NCBI RefSeq assembly: GCF_000092905.1
Contig: NC_014098.1
Location: 1,364,001-1,428,000, forward strand
DNA length: 64,000 nucleotides
Direction of reading: 5' to 3'
Source of the DNA: Kyrpidia tusciae DSM 2912
Lineage (GTDB): Bacteria > Bacillota > Bacilli > Kyrpidiales > Kyrpidiaceae
Both the position numbers and the translations under genes were made by a program. Shown in pieces: positions 47,882-55,933 of the stretch (position 1 is its first letter; each line of letters begins with the position of its first letter). The notes beneath the pieces were generated by a model that made no database searches, was not told the DNA's origin, and saw only the letters and a list, made by a program, of their open reading frames with translations.

Positions 47882-47973
47882 CTGAACATCACCCTATATC
47901 AGATTCTATCAGGTGACGTTGATTTTCGGCAAATCACTTCTCTTCTTCATGGAACGCCAAAAGCTGTATTCAA

Positions 47974-48806
47974 CCTCCTCCCCGCGCCGTTCCCGGTTTG
48001 CGCAAAAATGCCCGGAGTCGATCCGCCCCGGTTTCGAGTCCGGTGTACACGGTGCGCAGGCCGTGGTCGTAGATGCGCCTCAGCCCTTGAGGGGATTTGT
48101 GCTCCAATGTGAATGTATCCATAAAGGTGTAAAATTCCCCTGCCACATTGTCTCCCAGGGTCCGCCGGATCTGTTCGAGCATCCCGATGAGCCGCGCCGT
48201 CGGCACCACGAAGGCATTGCCATCCCCGAGAAAAATTCCGCTTCGCTCCTCGATCCGCCGCCCCATGAACGCTTGGAGGCGCTCCAGGTGCCGATCCAAC
48301 TCCTCGGGGGTCTTGACGTGAAACCGCCGGTCCCGGTAAAAGTCACAAAAGAGGCATCGGTTGTAGGAGCACCCGTGGGTGACCTGCACGACCAATGCGT
48401 GGTATTGATCCGGAGGGAGGATGCTGATGGGTAGATATACGTCGTCAAAGGCCTCCCGGTCCGTTGTCAAAGCTTCGGGAGTCCAGCGGGCGAGTCGATC
48501 CTGCCACACCCGGGCCTCATCCCTGGGGAGCGATGCGAGAGACGATAAAGCGACGCTGTACACCCGGCGGTAAAAGGCGGGTTTCTCACCGGCTTCGAGG
48601 ATTTCGTATCTCCGGCCCAGCAGCCCTCGGACGGGGAGGGTCCGTGTGCGGACCAACCGGTCGTCCAGCCCCCGGCGCACCGCTCGGCCGGGTCCCGAGG
48701 CCAAAAGGAACCGCCCGGTTTGATCGAAGCGAAGAATCCACGGCCCTTGCAATACCATGAGACGGTTTCCCCGGACCTTGGACGACAATCTGGTCATCGG
48801 CGACAT
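47974..48806 (-). pseudogene. Radical SAM protein, N-terminal fragment
   Basis: About 277 residues. The 4Fe-4S cluster motif CSYNRCLFCDFYRD (CxxxCxxC form with preceding VTHG), the glycine strand EFYTFMD, and GLETGADRLRAFLRKPG are typical of Elp3/HemN-like radical SAM proteins. An N-terminal 110-residue domain of unknown role comes first. The frame breaks off right after KPGTARG, where the IS607-type element begins; the missing end is at 45060-45393. Start ATG 48806 or an in-frame ATG at 48797. Confidence 0.85.
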
Positions 48807-48809
48807 TCC

Positions 48810-49694
48810 TCATCCTTCCTTTCGCGCTTCGGCGGCTTTCATGGCCAGGGCCAGTCCGCCGCACAACCCGGATTGTGTGCCCAGGCCCGGGGGGACGATG
48901 TAATCATCGATTTTCGTGACAATCTCGGGGCGCTGGATGTATCCGTGTAACATCTCGCTGACTTTTTGGCGAATTCGGGGGAACAGGTCGGCCCGTTGCA
49001 TCACGCCGCCTCCGAGGAGGATCCGTTGGGGAGAAAGTACGCAGATGTACGTGACAAGTCCCTGGGCGAGGTAGCCAGCTTCCAGATCCCAGGCCGGATG
49101 GTCCGGAGGCAGATCGCGGCCTTTCGATCCCCAACGCTTCTCGATGGCCGGGCCGGATGCCATTCCTTCTAAACAATCCCCGTGGGCGGGACACACGCCG
49201 GGAAAGGTATCTCCGGCTGCCCTCCGAACGATCACATGTCCAGCCTCGGGGTGCATCATGCCGTGAAGAATTTGACCCTCGGCGAGGATACCGCCCCCGA
49301 TCCCGGTCCCCACGGTGAGATATAGGGCGGTGTGCAATCCTTGGGCCGCGCCCCACCGGTGTTCAGCCAGGATGGCGGCGTTGACGTCGGTATCGATGGC
49401 GATGGGGACAGCCAGGCGCCGCCGCAGGTCGGCCAGGATGTTGAAGCCTCGCCACGCCAGTTTCGGCGTACTGGTGAGGGATCCGTAAGTCGGGCTGGCC
49501 GGATCGAGGTCGAGGGGGCCGAAGCACCCGAGCCCCAGGGCGCGAATGGCCTTGTCCTGAAAATACTCGGCTACGCGCTCCAGGGTTTCTTCCGGCACCG
49601 TCGTGGGGATGGTGATCTGGTCCACGATCCGGCCTCGGTCGTCCCCGATCCCACAGACGAATTTGGTCCCCCCGGCTTCGATGGCTCCGAACAA
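48810..49694 (-). CDS. ROK family sugar kinase (fructokinase type)
   Basis: 294 residues. ATP-binding FGAIEAGGTKFVCGIG at the N-terminus, DTDVNAAILAE with the catalytic Asp, GTGIGGG, and the zinc-binding ROK signature GHVIVRR ... CPAHGDCLEGMASG. The EAGGTKF start is that of the GmuE/YdhR fructokinase group. TTG 49694 is chosen: GGAGGGAG lies just upstream and homologues begin at this point, while the ATG codons at 49709 and 49730 lack ribosome sites. Four bases separate it from the radical-SAM fragment, so both were probably co-transcribed. Confidence 0.88.
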   Translation of the reverse strand: MFGAIEAGGTKFVCGIGDDRGRIVDQITIPTTVPEETLERVAEYFQDKAIRALGLGCFGPLDLDPASPTYGSLTSTPKLAWRGFNILADLRRRLAVPIAIDTDVNAAILAEHRWGAAQGLHTALYLTVGTGIGGGILAEGQILHGMMHPEAGHVIVRRAAGDTFPGVCPAHGDCLEGMASGPAIEKRWGSKGRDLPPDHPAWDLEAGYLAQGLVTYICVLSPQRILLGGGVMQRADLFPRIRQKVSEMLHGYIQRPEIVTKIDDYIVPPGLGTQSGLCGGLALAMKAAEARKEG

Positions 49695-49778
49695 GGCTGC
49701 TCCCTCCATGATGCTGCTTTTAGTTCTCATCCTCACTGTATGCGATGATGGGCCGTCAGTAAAGGTTTGTGATGCATC

Positions 49779-49976
49779 ATGCAACCAAATTCCCTAGGTC
49801 TGGTCGCAGTTTATAATCAGGTTCACGTCGAATCGCCGTCGGACCCGGAGCGGGTGAGGGAACTTCTCGCCCACGTCGAGCGAGTATGCCCCGTCAAGGA
49901 CACCTTGCGGGGAGTGCCGACGCGGGCTGTAGAAATCCGATGGTTTTGTCCAACTTTGGGGACCATCAAGCCTTGA
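49779..49976 (+). pseudogene. OsmC-family C-terminal remnant
   Basis: VAVYNQVHVESPSDPERVRE, then LLAHVERVCPVKDTLRGVP matches the end of OsmC/Ohr-type proteins, including the CPVxxTLR segment with the second redox Cys. The catalytic N-terminal half is absent; upstream lies the ROK gene on the other strand. A terminator follows. Probably a fossil. Confidence 0.5.
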
Positions 49977-49984
49977 TTCATAGC

Positions 49985-50018
49985 AGCCGCCTCGATCACC
50001 GTCGAGGCGGCTTTGTTT
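49985..50018 (+). terminator. Rho-independent terminator
   Basis: AGCCGCCTCGA (49985-49995) pairs with TCGAGGCGGCT (50002-50012), a 6-base loop, then TTGTTTAT. Fits the end of the OsmC-like frame. Confidence 0.85.
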
Positions 50019-50092
50019 ATCCATGTCCCTGAGCAGAAGCGTACTCACTTTCACACTTCTCAGGATAGTCACTGGTCGCGGCAATGGCTCCT

Positions 50093-50101
50093 TGTTATAC
50101 T
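50093..50101 (+). promoter_or_regulatory. Extended -10 promoter of the methyltransferase gene
   Basis: TGT followed by TATACT (50096-50101). No convincing -35. Start near 50108 gives a 65-base leader ending in AGGAGGGG. Confidence 0.45.
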
Positions 50102-50173
50102 GGACACAGATTTGGTGCTGGATCTCGCTGGGAGATATGGTGGAATTGGTCCATTTCGTGAGGAGGGGAACGA

Positions 50174-50746
50174 TTGTTTGACAAAGATTTTTCCCAAGTT
50201 GACTGGGAAAAGGTGAAGCAAGGACAGTTGATAAGGCAGTCGCTCGGATCGGAGTGGATCCGGTTGACCGGGTTGGCGCCGGGGATGCGAGTGATGGACA
50301 TCGGGACGGGCCCCGGGGTCTTCACCCGGATGTACGCCGAGGCAGTGGGGGAGATGGGCCGGGTGTACGCGTTGGAAAAATCTCCGCAGGCGATGGCCTT
50401 TCTCCGGCGGGAACTGCAGGATCTCAAGAATGTGGAGTACGTGCTTGCCGACGCGGAACAGGGATTCGGGGAAGTCCCGAAGGTCGACGTCGTGTTCATC
50501 ACAGACGTCCTGCACCATGTTGATACGCCGGGAAAGATCTTTCGAAATATTTCCCGGGTGGTCTCGGAAGGGGCAAAAGTGCTTGTGGCGGAATATGATC
50601 CCACCGCTCCCGGGGAGGTGGGCCCGCCCCTGGAGGTGCGGATCCCTTTGGGAGATTTGCAACAAATGGCGGTTGCCGCCGGCTTTCAGATCGTGGAAAC
50701 GGGGACCCGAGATCACGAACATTATTACGTCGTATTGCAACGATGA
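50174..50746 (+). CDS. Class I SAM-dependent methyltransferase
   Basis: 190 residues. Motif I VMDIGTGPGVFT (about 40-51), acidic residue ending strand 2 (YALEKS), motif DVVFITDVLHHVDTPGKI and LVAEYDP: a UbiE/Methyltransf_25-type Rossmann fold. Start is TTG 50174, five bases after AGGAGGGG. Substrate unknown. It precedes a DUF134/NifX-like pair but is separated from it by that pair's own promoter. Confidence 0.88.
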   Translation: MFDKDFSQVDWEKVKQGQLIRQSLGSEWIRLTGLAPGMRVMDIGTGPGVFTRMYAEAVGEMGRVYALEKSPQAMAFLRRELQDLKNVEYVLADAEQGFGEVPKVDVVFITDVLHHVDTPGKIFRNISRVVSEGAKVLVAEYDPTAPGEVGPPLEVRIPLGDLQQMAVAAGFQIVETGTRDHEHYYVVLQR

Positions 50747-50763
50747 ATGAAGCAGAGGGGGTC

Positions 50764-50811
50764 TTGACCCCTTAGGTTTTTGCACTTATAATGTGCATAT
50801 GCACATAATAA
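50764..50811 (+). promoter_or_regulatory. Promoter with overlapping palindromic operator
   Basis: TTGACC (50764-50769), 17 bases, TATAAT (50787-50792). A 26-bp near-perfect palindrome (50786-50811) with a perfect core ATGTGCATATGCACAT covers the -10 and start site, so a protein bound here would block transcription. The first gene downstream encodes a DNA-binding-type DUF134 protein, suggesting self-control. Confidence 0.85.
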
Positions 50812-50831
50812 ATGATGAATGGAGGTGAAAA

Positions 50832-51311
50832 ATGCCGAGGCCAAAAAAATGCCGGCGGGTTGGGTTTGTTCCCCTTGCTTCGTTTTTTGCTCCAATGCCC
50901 GCGCCCGGGGACCAAGCGTCGGAACCGGGTGAAGTGACGCTCACCCTTGAAGAGGTGGAAGCCCTTCGCCTCGCGGACTGGGTACAGTTGGAACAAGCCG
51001 ATGGGGCTGAGCGAATGGGGGTTTCCCGGGGGACGTTTCAGCGCATTGTGAAGGCGGCGAGGGAGAAGGTGGCGGATGCTCTTCTTCATGGAAAGGGGAT
51101 TCGCATTCACGGTGGGAATTATGCCGTGATGTTACCCGGTGGTGGATCTGCCCGGGCTTGCGGGTGTGTCGACCGGCGGTCAGAGCCGGGAAGCGGATTT
51201 TGTGGGCGGCCACGCTGCCAAAAATGCGGCGGTCACTATGGATTAAAAAAGCCCAGTGGTGAAATGTCAAGGGGGTGGTCGAAGAAAATTGGGAATGGAT
51301 GTGGGAAATAG
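50832..51311 (+). CDS. DUF134 (UPF0251) DNA-binding protein, C-terminus altered by an IS
   Basis: Native part of about 139 residues: PRPKKCRRVGFVP at the start, LTLEEVEALRLAD, and a sigma-region-4-like helix-turn-helix (RMGVSRGTFQRIVKAAREKV), then Cys pairs (CGCV, CQKCGG). DUF134 genes are commonly beside NifX/NifB-like cofactor proteins, as here. The reading frame runs past 51248 into the IS110-family element, which adds about 20 foreign residues (PSGEMSRGWSKK). Strong GGAGGTG ribosome site. Likely a metal- or redox-linked repressor; function inferred. Confidence 0.82.
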   Translation: MPRPKKCRRVGFVPLASFFAPMPAPGDQASEPGEVTLTLEEVEALRLADWVQLEQADGAERMGVSRGTFQRIVKAAREKVADALLHGKGIRIHGGNYAVMLPGGGSARACGCVDRRSEPGSGFCGRPRCQKCGGHYGLKKPSGEMSRGWSKKIGNGCGK

Positions 51312-51424
51312 TTACAAATGCGAAGGTTAAAGGGCGACCTTAACCAAACCCATGATGTTCGCCGAATTTTCGAGCGATGTTCATGGGTGCAAAACTGGAA
51401 AATCCGTCCGTCTGGAGGTAGCGG

Positions 51425-52690
51425 TTATCTCCTCCTCTCCGGGGGTGTGTACAGCTGATTGGTGCTCAGTAGTGTGAACACCAAGCGTACCAGTTTTCTT
51501 GCAGTCAGGACGAGGGCTCGTTTATGTTGGTGCTTCAGCGCTTCGTCGTGCTTCTTGCGGTAAAACTCGGCGTACTCGGAATCATGGCGGCGAACCTGGT
51601 CCGCAGCCTGAATCAGATAATAGCGCAGGTACTTGTTCCCGGTACGCATTCGGGATGTTTCATCGGCTTCGTACTCCCCGGATTGGTACTGATTCCAGAC
51701 CAGTCCGGCGTACTTGGCTAAGGCGTTGTGGTTCTTGAAACGTCGAATGTCGCCGACTTCGGCTATGATTCCGGCTGCGTATACAGGGCCGATGCCCTTG
51801 ACCGACTCGAGGGTATTTGGGATCGCTTTCATCAGCCTGGCAATCGCTCGGTCGAGTTTCTTCACCTCAGCGTCCATGTGCTGGATCACGCTGAGGGTAA
51901 CGGACAGCGACAGATTGACGGGATCCTGCATCACCTTGTCCAGTCGAAAGGACCTGCGTGCAACCTTTTGGAGTTCCTGTGCGATCTGCTTTGGGTCGTC
52001 AAACTTGTTTCTGCTTTTGTCGACCAAGAGCGCCACAAGATCCTCAAGGGGCATCGCAGCGATTTGTTCAGGCTCCAGCTCCTGAATGACGGCGAGCGAC
52101 GTGGCACCGAAAGTATCGGAGAACGGGTTGTCTTGACGCAGACCACTGAACTTAAGAAACAGCTGGTTCAGGAAGAAGGTCTTGTCCCGAGACATGGTCT
52201 GCATCACATGAAACCGAGTCCGGGTGAGACGTTGAAGCGCTTCGTATCGGATCGTGTCTGTCATGGCTTGTGGGAGACGGCCAAACCGCAGGTGGTCCGC
52301 AATCACCCAGGCATCGATGCGGTCGTTTTTGGGAAGGTGGTCATACGCCTTCTTGAAACGAGCCACTCTCCGCGCGTTTAAGACGTGAATCTGAGCGTCG
52401 AGGTGTGGTGCATGGTCCTCGAGTTGTTGTTTGAGGTAATGGGCCAGATGCCAGCCGAGGTTGGCTGTCGCCTCCATGCCGACAACGACGCTATCCATGT
52501 GCTTGGTCTCTGTGATCTCCAAGACCTTGTGAATGAGAGTGTCGGCTCCCTGTGGGTCATTGGAGATCTGAAACGAGGCCAAGTTCTGACCGGCCTCATC
52601 CATAAATTGAATATGGTGGGCCTTCAAGCTCACGTCGATCCCAACATGCAGTTTCGGCAACGGATTCACCTCCGTTCGGGGAAGAGTCAA
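51425..52690 (-). CDS. IS110-family (DEDD) transposase
   Basis: 421 residues. DEDD domain: VGIDVSLKAHHIQF (first Asp), VGMEATANLGWHLAHYL (Glu), PKNDRIDAWVIADHLRFG (last Asp pair). C-terminal Transposase_20 domain with SVKGIGPVYAAGIIAEVGDI and YAGLVWNQYQSGEYEADE. Long central helical region of about 120 residues. ATG 52690 follows GGAGGTG. Intact twin of the split transposase in copy A; only about 20 percent of residues look shared with the other IS110 transposase at 36514, a rough visual estimate. Confidence 0.93.
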   Translation of the reverse strand: MTLPRTEVNPLPKLHVGIDVSLKAHHIQFMDEAGQNLASFQISNDPQGADTLIHKVLEITETKHMDSVVVGMEATANLGWHLAHYLKQQLEDHAPHLDAQIHVLNARRVARFKKAYDHLPKNDRIDAWVIADHLRFGRLPQAMTDTIRYEALQRLTRTRFHVMQTMSRDKTFFLNQLFLKFSGLRQDNPFSDTFGATSLAVIQELEPEQIAAMPLEDLVALLVDKSRNKFDDPKQIAQELQKVARRSFRLDKVMQDPVNLSLSVTLSVIQHMDAEVKKLDRAIARLMKAIPNTLESVKGIGPVYAAGIIAEVGDIRRFKNHNALAKYAGLVWNQYQSGEYEADETSRMRTGNKYLRYYLIQAADQVRRHDSEYAEFYRKKHDEALKHQHKRALVLTARKLVRLVFTLLSTNQLYTPPERRR

Positions 52691-53328
52691 GCCAGTCCCG
52701 GACCTGGGTGCCCGTGGGAACCACCGACCTCAGCCTCGTCATCAGCACTCATCCATCCGGATGTCAATTGCGGGCCACTACACCCCATCCGGTATGGAGG
52801 TGCAACCAGTGGTTAGAGCATGGGTGGTGGATCCTGGGTAGCAGGCTTTCCACAGCAGTACCAAACGGTCCGCAAGGAGGGGAAGAAATCTCCCGAGAAA
52901 GACTTGCTGATCCCATTGTCCCACAGGCAGGCCGGGCTGTCGAAATCTCCACCGACCAAACACGTTGGGGCTTCCCCCGACTGGAGGTGGAGAGATATGG
53001 AATTATCAAGGAACAAAGGCATGACAAAGAAACGGAGTGACGGTTGTGCAACTCCAAGACCAAACGCGATGGATTCAATAACCAACGGCGATGGGAACTT
53101 CCCCATCCAGATGATCCACAAACATGGCCAGACCAAGACACGCCGACAACCGACCTACACCAACAGATGTGGATGGGGAAGCCCACCACCTCCACCCCTA
53201 TGAGCAGCTGTCTCATAGGGATGGATAAAAGAGCCGGCTCTGGAAGTTCTCCAGCGCTGCTCCAGCAGTTCCGGACCTACTGGAAATTCAACGAAGAAGA
53301 CCTTCTACTACTATCATACGAGGAGGGG
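52691..53328. other. Long non-coding arm of the IS110-family element, candidate bridge-RNA source
   Basis: 638 bases between the transposase start and the right end, the same in both copies. Open frames here lack ribosome sites and protein-like composition. IS110-type recombinases use a bridge RNA encoded in the non-coding end; in known cases that end is a few hundred bases, so this arm is unusually long. The RNA itself was not delimited. Confidence 0.45.
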
Positions 53329-53334
53329 CGAACG

Positions 53335-53745
53335 ATGAGATTGGCGATCGCAACGGAAGGGGATCGAGTCGGCGGACATTTTGGCCAGACCCGGGCCTTT
53401 ACGATTTGTGACATTGAAGGAGAATCGGTCAAGGAGCGGCGGGTGGTGGATACCGAAGGCCATCAGCACGGGGCATTGGTCGGATTTCTGGCCAGGCTGG
53501 GTGCGGATGCGGTGATCGTGGGCGGGCTCGGGGCCGGTGCGGTGAGCAAGCTGGCCCGGGAGTCCATCGAGGTCTATACTGGCGTTGGCGGGACGGTGGA
53601 AGAAGCGATACAAAAATACCTCCACCGGGAGTTGGTGCCCGTCGATGTCGAGCAGGTTCTTCAAGGGGTCGGTTCGCATGGCCACGGTATCCACCATCAC
53701 CACGGCCATCACCATGACCACGGCGGGTGTGATTGCGAACACTGA
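53335..53745 (+). CDS. NifX/NifB-family dinitrogenase cofactor-type protein
   Basis: 136 residues. The Nitro_FeMo-Co fold (RLAIATEGDRVGGHFGQTRA at the start, VGFLARLGADAVIVGGLGAG, then VYTGVGGTVEEAI) is followed by a His-rich tail (GHGIHHHHGHHHDHGG and CDCEH) able to bind metal. Such small proteins occur in many bacteria without nitrogenase and are thought to handle iron-sulfur or molybdenum clusters. ATG 53335 is behind GAGGAGGGG, which is also the IS110 element edge. Its natural partner, the DUF134 regulator, lies on the other side of the element. Confidence 0.9.
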   Translation: MRLAIATEGDRVGGHFGQTRAFTICDIEGESVKERRVVDTEGHQHGALVGFLARLGADAVIVGGLGAGAVSKLARESIEVYTGVGGTVEEAIQKYLHRELVPVDVEQVLQGVGSHGHGIHHHHGHHHDHGGCDCEH

Positions 53746-53760
53746 GCGGGAGGGCGATGG

Positions 53761-53797
53761 GGCTCTTTTGCCGCATTGCGGCGGAAGGGCTTTTTTT
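53761..53797 (+). terminator. Rho-independent terminator
   Basis: GGCTCTTTTGCCGC pairs with GCGGCGGAAGGGCT using several G-U pairs, loop ATT, followed by seven T. Ends the NifX-like gene. Confidence 0.75.
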
Positions 53798-53893
53798 ATC
53801 GGGTGCCGCGGTGCACCAAAACTGGTATGATGGAGGAGTGCGGCGGGGGCGACGAAGGACCTGATTTTACAAAATCGCGAGAGGAACTTGTTC

Positions 53894-54859
53894 ATGTCTC
53901 ATTCATCGGTGTCTCATAGCTCCGTCCATCGCCGGTACAACTGGGCGGCGGTGGTGGCCGTGGTCGTCACCTTGGTATTTTGGTCGTCGGCTTTTGCGGG
54001 CATCCGGGCGGCGCTGCTCAGTGGCTATTCTCCCGGGCATGTGGTGTTGCTGCGCTTTCTCAGCGCTTCGGCGGTGTTTGTCGTATACGCGTTGGTCAGG
54101 GGTATTCAGGTGCCGCGAGGCCGGGATTTGCTCGCGGTGGCGGCCTTGGGTTGGACGGGGATTTCGATTTATCATATTGCTCTGACTTTTGGTGAGCTGA
54201 CCGTGGATGCGGGGACCGCGAGTTTACTCATCGCCGCCGCGCCGGCCTTTACGGCGCTGATCGCCGTGATCGCTTTGGGAGAGCGTTTGAACGGCATCGG
54301 CTGGCTGGGAGTGCTCGTCGGGTTTGGTGGGGTGGCCTTGATGACCGTGGGGTCCGGCGGAGGGCATCGGGTGACGGCAGGGGCTTGGCTGATCCTTCTG
54401 TCCGCCGTGACCGCGGCGATTTTTTTCGTCGGGCAAAAGCCGCTTTTTGCGCGCTATGGGGCGATCGATTTGACAGCGTGGTTCACCTGGTTCGGCACGC
54501 TTCCCATGCTGTGGTTTGCCCCGGGGCTGGGGGAAGCGATGGCCCATGCCTCCGGAGCGGCCACGTGGGTGTGCGTGTACATTGGGGTGTTCCCGGCGGC
54601 GGTGGCCTACGTGGCCTGGGCGATCGCCTTAAAGTCTGCACCGGCAGGGCTGGTGGCCAGTTCGCTGTATCTCAATCCGCTGCTCGCGATTCTCATCGGA
54701 TGGGTATGGTTGGGAGAGCTGCCCGGGGTGTGGAGCATCTTGGGTGGGGTGATTGCTGTGGCCGGGGTGGTGATGGTGAATGTCGCCGGGCCGGTGAGGC
54801 GCCAGCGGTTTCGGGCGGATCCCGGTTCGGCTCCGAGTGCCGGATCGGGAGAAGGTTGA
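53894..54859 (+). CDS. EamA/DMT family transporter
   Basis: About 321 residues with ten membrane segments in two EamA repeats. The first has FWSSAFAGIRAALLSGYSPG, the second VGQKPLFARYGAIDLTAW, and the conserved Pro/Glu of EamA (LLIAAAPAFTALIAV, LGERLNGIGWLG; WLGELPGVWSILGG). Exports or imports small metabolites; substrate unknown. ATG 53894 follows GAGAGGAAC; TTG 53888 would add two residues. C-terminal tail is cytoplasmic and basic. Confidence 0.88.
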   Translation: MSHSSVSHSSVHRRYNWAAVVAVVVTLVFWSSAFAGIRAALLSGYSPGHVVLLRFLSASAVFVVYALVRGIQVPRGRDLLAVAALGWTGISIYHIALTFGELTVDAGTASLLIAAAPAFTALIAVIALGERLNGIGWLGVLVGFGGVALMTVGSGGGHRVTAGAWLILLSAVTAAIFFVGQKPLFARYGAIDLTAWFTWFGTLPMLWFAPGLGEAMAHASGAATWVCVYIGVFPAAVAYVAWAIALKSAPAGLVASSLYLNPLLAILIGWVWLGELPGVWSILGGVIAVAGVVMVNVAGPVRRQRFRADPGSAPSAGSGEG

Positions 54860-54926
54860 GGGGGTATCGCGGCTCCACCCGCGGACACGGAATCGCAGGG
54901 GCCTTTCAAAAAATTTCTTCAGACGG

Positions 54927-54955
54927 TTGTCTCAAGGGCTGGGGTGTGGTACGAT
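54927..54955 (+). promoter_or_regulatory. Putative promoter of the coiled-coil protein gene
   Basis: TTGTCT, 17 bases, TACGAT. About 75 bases ahead of the preferred start codon. Confidence 0.5.
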
Positions 54956-55029
54956 GAAATCGATGGGGAACATATGTTTTATTTCCGGGCTTGTCGATGC
55001 CTCTCCGTTGTTTGTGCCTGGGCCAGGAA

Positions 55030-55395
55030 ATGGCGAAAGCGGGGGATCGGTGGGTGGATGAAGAAACATTGCGCCGCATTCTCGGTGAGTTTGCGCGAGG
55101 GATCACGGCGGTACTGGAGAACACCAATGAGATCTCGCGGGTCTACGTCGTGGTTGAGGGACTCGGGCAGCGCCTGGACCGCATTGAGGAGCGGTTGGAC
55201 CAAGTGGAGGCCCGCTTGGACCGGGTGGAAGAGCGCCTGGGCCGGGTGGAAGAGCGCCTGGACCGGGGCGAAGAGCGGTTGGATCGAATGGAGCACCGGT
55301 TGGACAGTATCGAGCGTCAACTTGGCTACGTGAAGGTCAAACTTTTTGAACACGATGAGGAAATTTTCTATCTCCGCGGTTCCAACGTGAAATAG
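55030..55395 (+). CDS. Hypothetical coiled-coil protein with RLDRVEE heptad repeats
   Basis: About 121 residues. After an N-terminal helix (DEETLRRILGEFARGI) comes a run of about nine seven-residue units of the type RLDRVEE (residues about 43-105). They are encoded by near-identical 21-base tandem repeats at about 55162-55318. The C-terminus KVKLFEHDEEIFYLRGSN is distinct. The pattern predicts a long, highly charged coiled coil, as in DUF1640- or tropomyosin-like small proteins. No known function; start codon is uncertain (ATG 55030, GTG 55054 or ATG 54991). Confidence 0.6.
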   Translation: MAKAGDRWVDEETLRRILGEFARGITAVLENTNEISRVYVVVEGLGQRLDRIEERLDQVEARLDRVEERLGRVEERLDRGEERLDRMEHRLDSIERQLGYVKVKLFEHDEEIFYLRGSNVK

Positions 55396-55467
55396 GCCTG
55401 CCCCTCAAGTGATGTTCGTGGCCCGGGTGCGCTACAATGGTGTCAGAACCACCCTGGAGGGACGAGG

Positions 55468-55878
55468 ATGACCGAAGTGGACCGCGACCTGGTGGAGCAA
55501 GCTCGCAGTGCCGCAAGTCGCGCAAGGGCCGACTACTCCGGTTTTGCCGTCGGCGCCGCCGCGCTGGCGTCAGACGGCCGAGTGTTTATCGGGGCGAACA
55601 TCGAACTTTCGGTGTACGGCTTGTCCATGTGCGCCGAACGAGTCGCTGTGTTCAAGGCGTACACCGAGGGGGCTGACGACATCGTGGCCCTGGCGGTGGC
55701 CGGATCCACTGTGCGCCCGATTTCGCCGTGTGGCGCGTGTCGTCAAGTGATATGGGAACTGGCCCCGAACGCCAGAATCCTGCTCGCCAACCAAGACGGT
55801 TCCGAGGTGGCGAAGCATACGCCGGCGGATCTGTTGCCCAACGGTTTTTTTCTTAATAGGGACCGCATACAGGATTGA
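55468..55878 (+). CDS. cdd: Cytidine deaminase
   Basis: 136 residues, the normal size of the tetrameric bacterial enzyme. Catalytic MCAER (zinc Cys and the proton-shuttling Glu) and PCGACRQ (two zinc Cys), substrate-binding YSGFAVGAA near the N-terminus. Deaminates cytidine and deoxycytidine in pyrimidine salvage. ATG 55468 follows GGAGGGACGAGG. Upstream of pyrimidine-nucleoside phosphorylase; the two form a salvage unit. Confidence 0.95.
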   Translation: MTEVDRDLVEQARSAASRARADYSGFAVGAAALASDGRVFIGANIELSVYGLSMCAERVAVFKAYTEGADDIVALAVAGSTVRPISPCGACRQVIWELAPNARILLANQDGSEVAKHTPADLLPNGFFLNRDRIQD

Positions 55879-55933
55879 AGGGTCAAGGTGGCGATCATAT
55901 CGGTCCCAGGCAGCTCGGAACGGAGGGGTGCCT

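Larger units (their letters stand above)
45394..47973 (-). mobile_element. IS607-type element (tnpA serine recombinase + tnpB)
   Basis: About 2.6 kb inserted in a radical-SAM gene. Boundaries are estimated from where the two gene halves stop, next to GGCGG/GGAGG on the - strand, which fits the GG target preference reported for IS607; they may be off by 10-20 bases. Order on the - strand is tnpA, tnpB, then about 440 bases of non-coding DNA up to the right end. No long inverted repeats, as expected for the family. Confidence 0.82.
51248..53328 (-). mobile_element. IS110-family element, copy B (intact)
   Basis: 2,081 bp, nearly identical to copy A without its insertion. Left end AAAGCCCAGTGGTG inside the 3' end of the DUF134 gene; right end CATACGAGGAGGGG directly before the NifX-like gene. 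Parts: 177 bases with a hairpin (CCCATGA/TCATGGG, 51349-51389), transposase on the - strand, and 638 non-coding bases. No terminal inverted repeats noticed. It separates two genes that are normally adjacent. Confidence 0.9.

Noticed and set aside
52764..53216. 150-residue frame inside the IS110 element's non-coding arm
   Set aside because: No ribosome site or recognisable domain; several overlapping frames on both strands look equally open.
55162..55318. Regular 21-bp repeats resembling an array
   Set aside because: Contiguous repeats without spacers, in frame with a coiled-coil protein.
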